A stretch of 46,830 nucleotides of DNA from positions 1 to 46,830 of the forward strand of contig CACZYP010000019.1 in assembly GCA_902785425.1 (NCBI GenBank), in the 5' to 3' direction. The notes under the pieces are model-generated. The model had not been told where the DNA came from and did no database searches. It worked only from the letters and a program-made list of their open reading frames with translations. The stretch comes from an uncultured Ruminococcus sp. Lineage in GTDB: Bacteria; Bacillota; Clostridia; Oscillospirales; Acutalibacteraceae. Shown here piece after piece: positions 45,580 to 46,830 of this stretch; the stretch's first letter is position 1; every line of letters begins with the position of its first letter. Both the position numbers and the translations under genes were made by a program.

Positions 45580-45889
45580 TAAAATCCTCCTCAAAGAACA
45601 TTCGAGCCATTTCAATTAATTTTTTTCTGTTTTCGGGTGTCATGTTTTTTGCTGCCCGATTTATAATTATTAAATCTTCGTCCGGAGTTTCTTCTGAGTC
45701 ATTAATCAAATAATCAACCGTTGTATTAAGAAATTCTGCTATTAATGGCAGGTATTTCAAAAACGATTTGCTTTTTCCACTTTTCCATGCTGAAAATACA
45801 CTTTTTTCAAGTTTTAAATAATCTGTTAAGTCTTTTTGACTCTTTTTTTGTTGTTCCAATAAATTGATAATTTTGTTTATAGTTGACAT
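45572..45889 (-). CDS. Phage-type repressor with XRE helix-turn-helix (ImmR-like)
   Basis: 105 residues. The helix-turn-helix (about 5-62) has KKSQKDLTDYLKLEKSVFSAWKSGKSK and FLNTTVDYLI. The acidic C-terminal helix (RKKLIEMARMFFEED) is probably for dimer formation or ImmA recognition. It should bind the three operators just upstream and repress the rightward promoter. GAGGAGG precedes the ATG. Confidence 0.88.
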   Translation of the reverse strand: MSTINKIINLLEQQKKSQKDLTDYLKLEKSVFSAWKSGKSKSFLKYLPLIAEFLNTTVDYLINDSEETPDEDLIIINRAAKNMTPENRKKLIEMARMFFEEDFNE

Positions 45890-45920
45890 AATATGACCTC
45901 CTCATTGTGCAAAACTCCAA

Positions 45921-46002
45921 AGTTGGCGAAATGTTAACTTTGCGTCTTGACAGTTGGCGAAACATCAACTATAATATAGTTGTAGTTGATGAAACACCAA
46001 TC
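45921..46002. promoter_or_regulatory. Immunity region: three repressor operators
   Basis: Three 19-bp partial palindromes of the form AGTTGrygAAAyryyAACT: 45921-45939, 45952-45970 and 45984-46002 (the last with a weaker right half). Starts are 31 and 32 bases apart, three helical turns, so bound dimers would face the same side of the DNA. The middle one lies exactly in the spacer of the rightward promoter. The third overlaps a probable leftward promoter (TTGGTG, 16 bases, TATATT). Confidence 0.75.
45947..45975 (+). promoter_or_regulatory. Rightward (lytic) promoter of the element
   Basis: Perfect consensus TTGACA (45947-45952), 17 bases, TATAAT (45970-45975). Its spacer is the central operator, so repressor binding would exclude polymerase directly. 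Confidence 0.85.
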
Positions 46003-46132
46003 AATGTAAAATGATGTTCAAAATATAAATAGCGGAAAAGTTTGTATTCTGAAAACCTTTTTTATATTAATAGTATCAGTTTTATCAACTTTTGTCAAGA
46101 GGGAAAGCGAAATTTGTAGGAGGTGAATATTA

Positions 46133-46354
46133 TTGTTTGATTTTTTTAGAGAAAACGTCAAAAAACTTTTGGCTGAAAGAAAGTTGACATATTATCAACT
46201 TAGTGAAAAAGCCGGTATCGCTGAAAGCACGATTAAGAGCTTTATGTGCGGAGCAAGCGACAGCAGAAGAATCGCAGAGAAAATCGCAGACTCTTTAGAC
46301 TTCGATCTTGTTTACAGCAATGGAGTTTACACAATCAGAAGCAAGGAGACATAA
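46133..46354 (+). CDS. Small XRE helix-turn-helix protein (Cro-like)
   Basis: 73 residues, almost all helix-turn-helix: NVKKLLAERKLTYYQLSEKAGIAESTIKSFMCG. First gene of the rightward transcript, opposite the repressor, the position of Cro in lambdoid switches. It begins with TTG, supported by GTAGGAGGTGA 8 bases upstream. It probably binds the same operators. Confidence 0.82.
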   Translation: MFDFFRENVKKLLAERKLTYYQLSEKAGIAESTIKSFMCGASDSRRIAEKIADSLDFDLVYSNGVYTIRSKET

Positions 46355-46356
46355 CC

Positions 46357-46830
46357 ATGAACAACAAACTACAGATCTTCAACAACGAAACATTCGGAGC
46401 GATCCGAACAATCAACATGAACGGCGAACCTTGGTTTGTCGGCAAAGATGTAGCAGACATTCTCGGATACCAGAACGGTAGTCGAGATATCAACCGCCAT
46501 GTGGATGAAGAGGACAGACAAAAGGTCATGATCTTTGATGGTAATCAGGACAAGGAAACCATCATTATCAATGAGTCAGGTCTTTATAGTCTTATCCTTT
46601 CAAGCAAGATGCCAAATGCAAAGAATTTCAAACATTGGGTAACCTCGGAAGTCCTGCCCTCTATCCGCAAGACAGGCTCTTACACAAGACAGAACATCAA
46701 CCCCGAACTCGCTCGAACAAGAGCCAACGCTATGATGCTCAACGCAAAGAGCCGTATCGCCAATCAGATGATGAAGCTCTGGACGGCAGCAGGCGTCGAA
46801 CCGCAGTATCAGGCGCTCGCAATGAACAAC
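46357..46830 (+). CDS. Bro-N family anti-repressor-like protein (runs off the window)
   Basis: At least 158 residues; no stop before the window edge. The Bro-N domain covers about 5-110: IRTINMNGEPWFVGKDVADILGYQN, INESGLYSLILSSKMPNAKNFKHWVTSEVLPSIRKTGSY. Such proteins act as phage anti-repressors or early regulators and often carry a second C-terminal domain, which begins here at about residue 118. AAGGAGACATAACC precedes the ATG; the gene lies 2 bases after the Cro-like stop, so both are cotranscribed. Confidence 0.88.
   Translation, partial: MNNKLQIFNNETFGAIRTINMNGEPWFVGKDVADILGYQNGSRDINRHVDEEDRQKVMIFDGNQDKETIIINESGLYSLILSSKMPNAKNFKHWVTSEVLPSIRKTGSYTRQNINPELARTRANAMMLNAKSRIANQMMKLWTAAGVEPQYQALAMNN

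Overview
The window looks like a chromosome segment of a gut-type Ruminococcaceae/Oscillospiraceae firmicute (Clostridia). The pointers are type I dockerins on secreted proteins, a starch-binding-type module on a secreted protease, cotJ spore-coat genes, a DapL-type lysine pathway, a type III glutamine synthetase and strong AGGAGG ribosome sites. I cannot name the species from the sequence.

Layout. 1-5.3 kb: LytTR regulator, a starch-binding-module cysteine protease, and fragments of two small dispersed repeat families. 5.3-10.8 kb: an SbcD/SbcC-like pair and a membrane HD-GYP protein. 11-22.8 kb: a large dockerin protein, a CotH-type lipoprotein, a flavin-barrel/CAT-like gene pair, and a two-component system whose kinase and regulator genes are separated by a dockerin-tagged S41 peptidase. 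Three promoters here share one tandem operator with identical geometry. 22.9-37.2 kb: a nitrogen-assimilation block (dapL, dapF, gltD, gltB, pyrG, ANTAR regulator, glnA on the minus strand; glnN divergent). Both glutamine synthetase leaders carry a terminator overlapped by a hexaloop hairpin of the kind ANTAR proteins bind. 37.3-41 kb: a condensation-fold acyltransferase-like protein, pyrE, three tRNAs (His, Lys, Gln) and a surface protein with a TTSSE repeat.

41.2-46.8 kb: the spore-coat operon cotJA-cotJB-cotJC. cotJC breaks off after about 31 codons, exactly where a mobile element begins. The element has a large serine recombinase at its left edge, then a GIY-YIG/DUF4041-like protein, an ImmA-type metallopeptidase, a phage repressor, a three-operator switch, a Cro-like protein and an anti-repressor that runs off the window. 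This has the design of the skin element and SPbeta, which interrupt sporulation genes and are cut out in the mother cell. It is my leading candidate for an undescribed system.

How the parts work together: glnA, glnN, gltBD and pyrG handle glutamine and glutamate, with the ANTAR protein probably relieving attenuation at both synthetases. The two-component system probably controls the S41 peptidase, the CotH lipoprotein and its own kinase. The prophage-like immunity switch controls the element inserted in cotJC.
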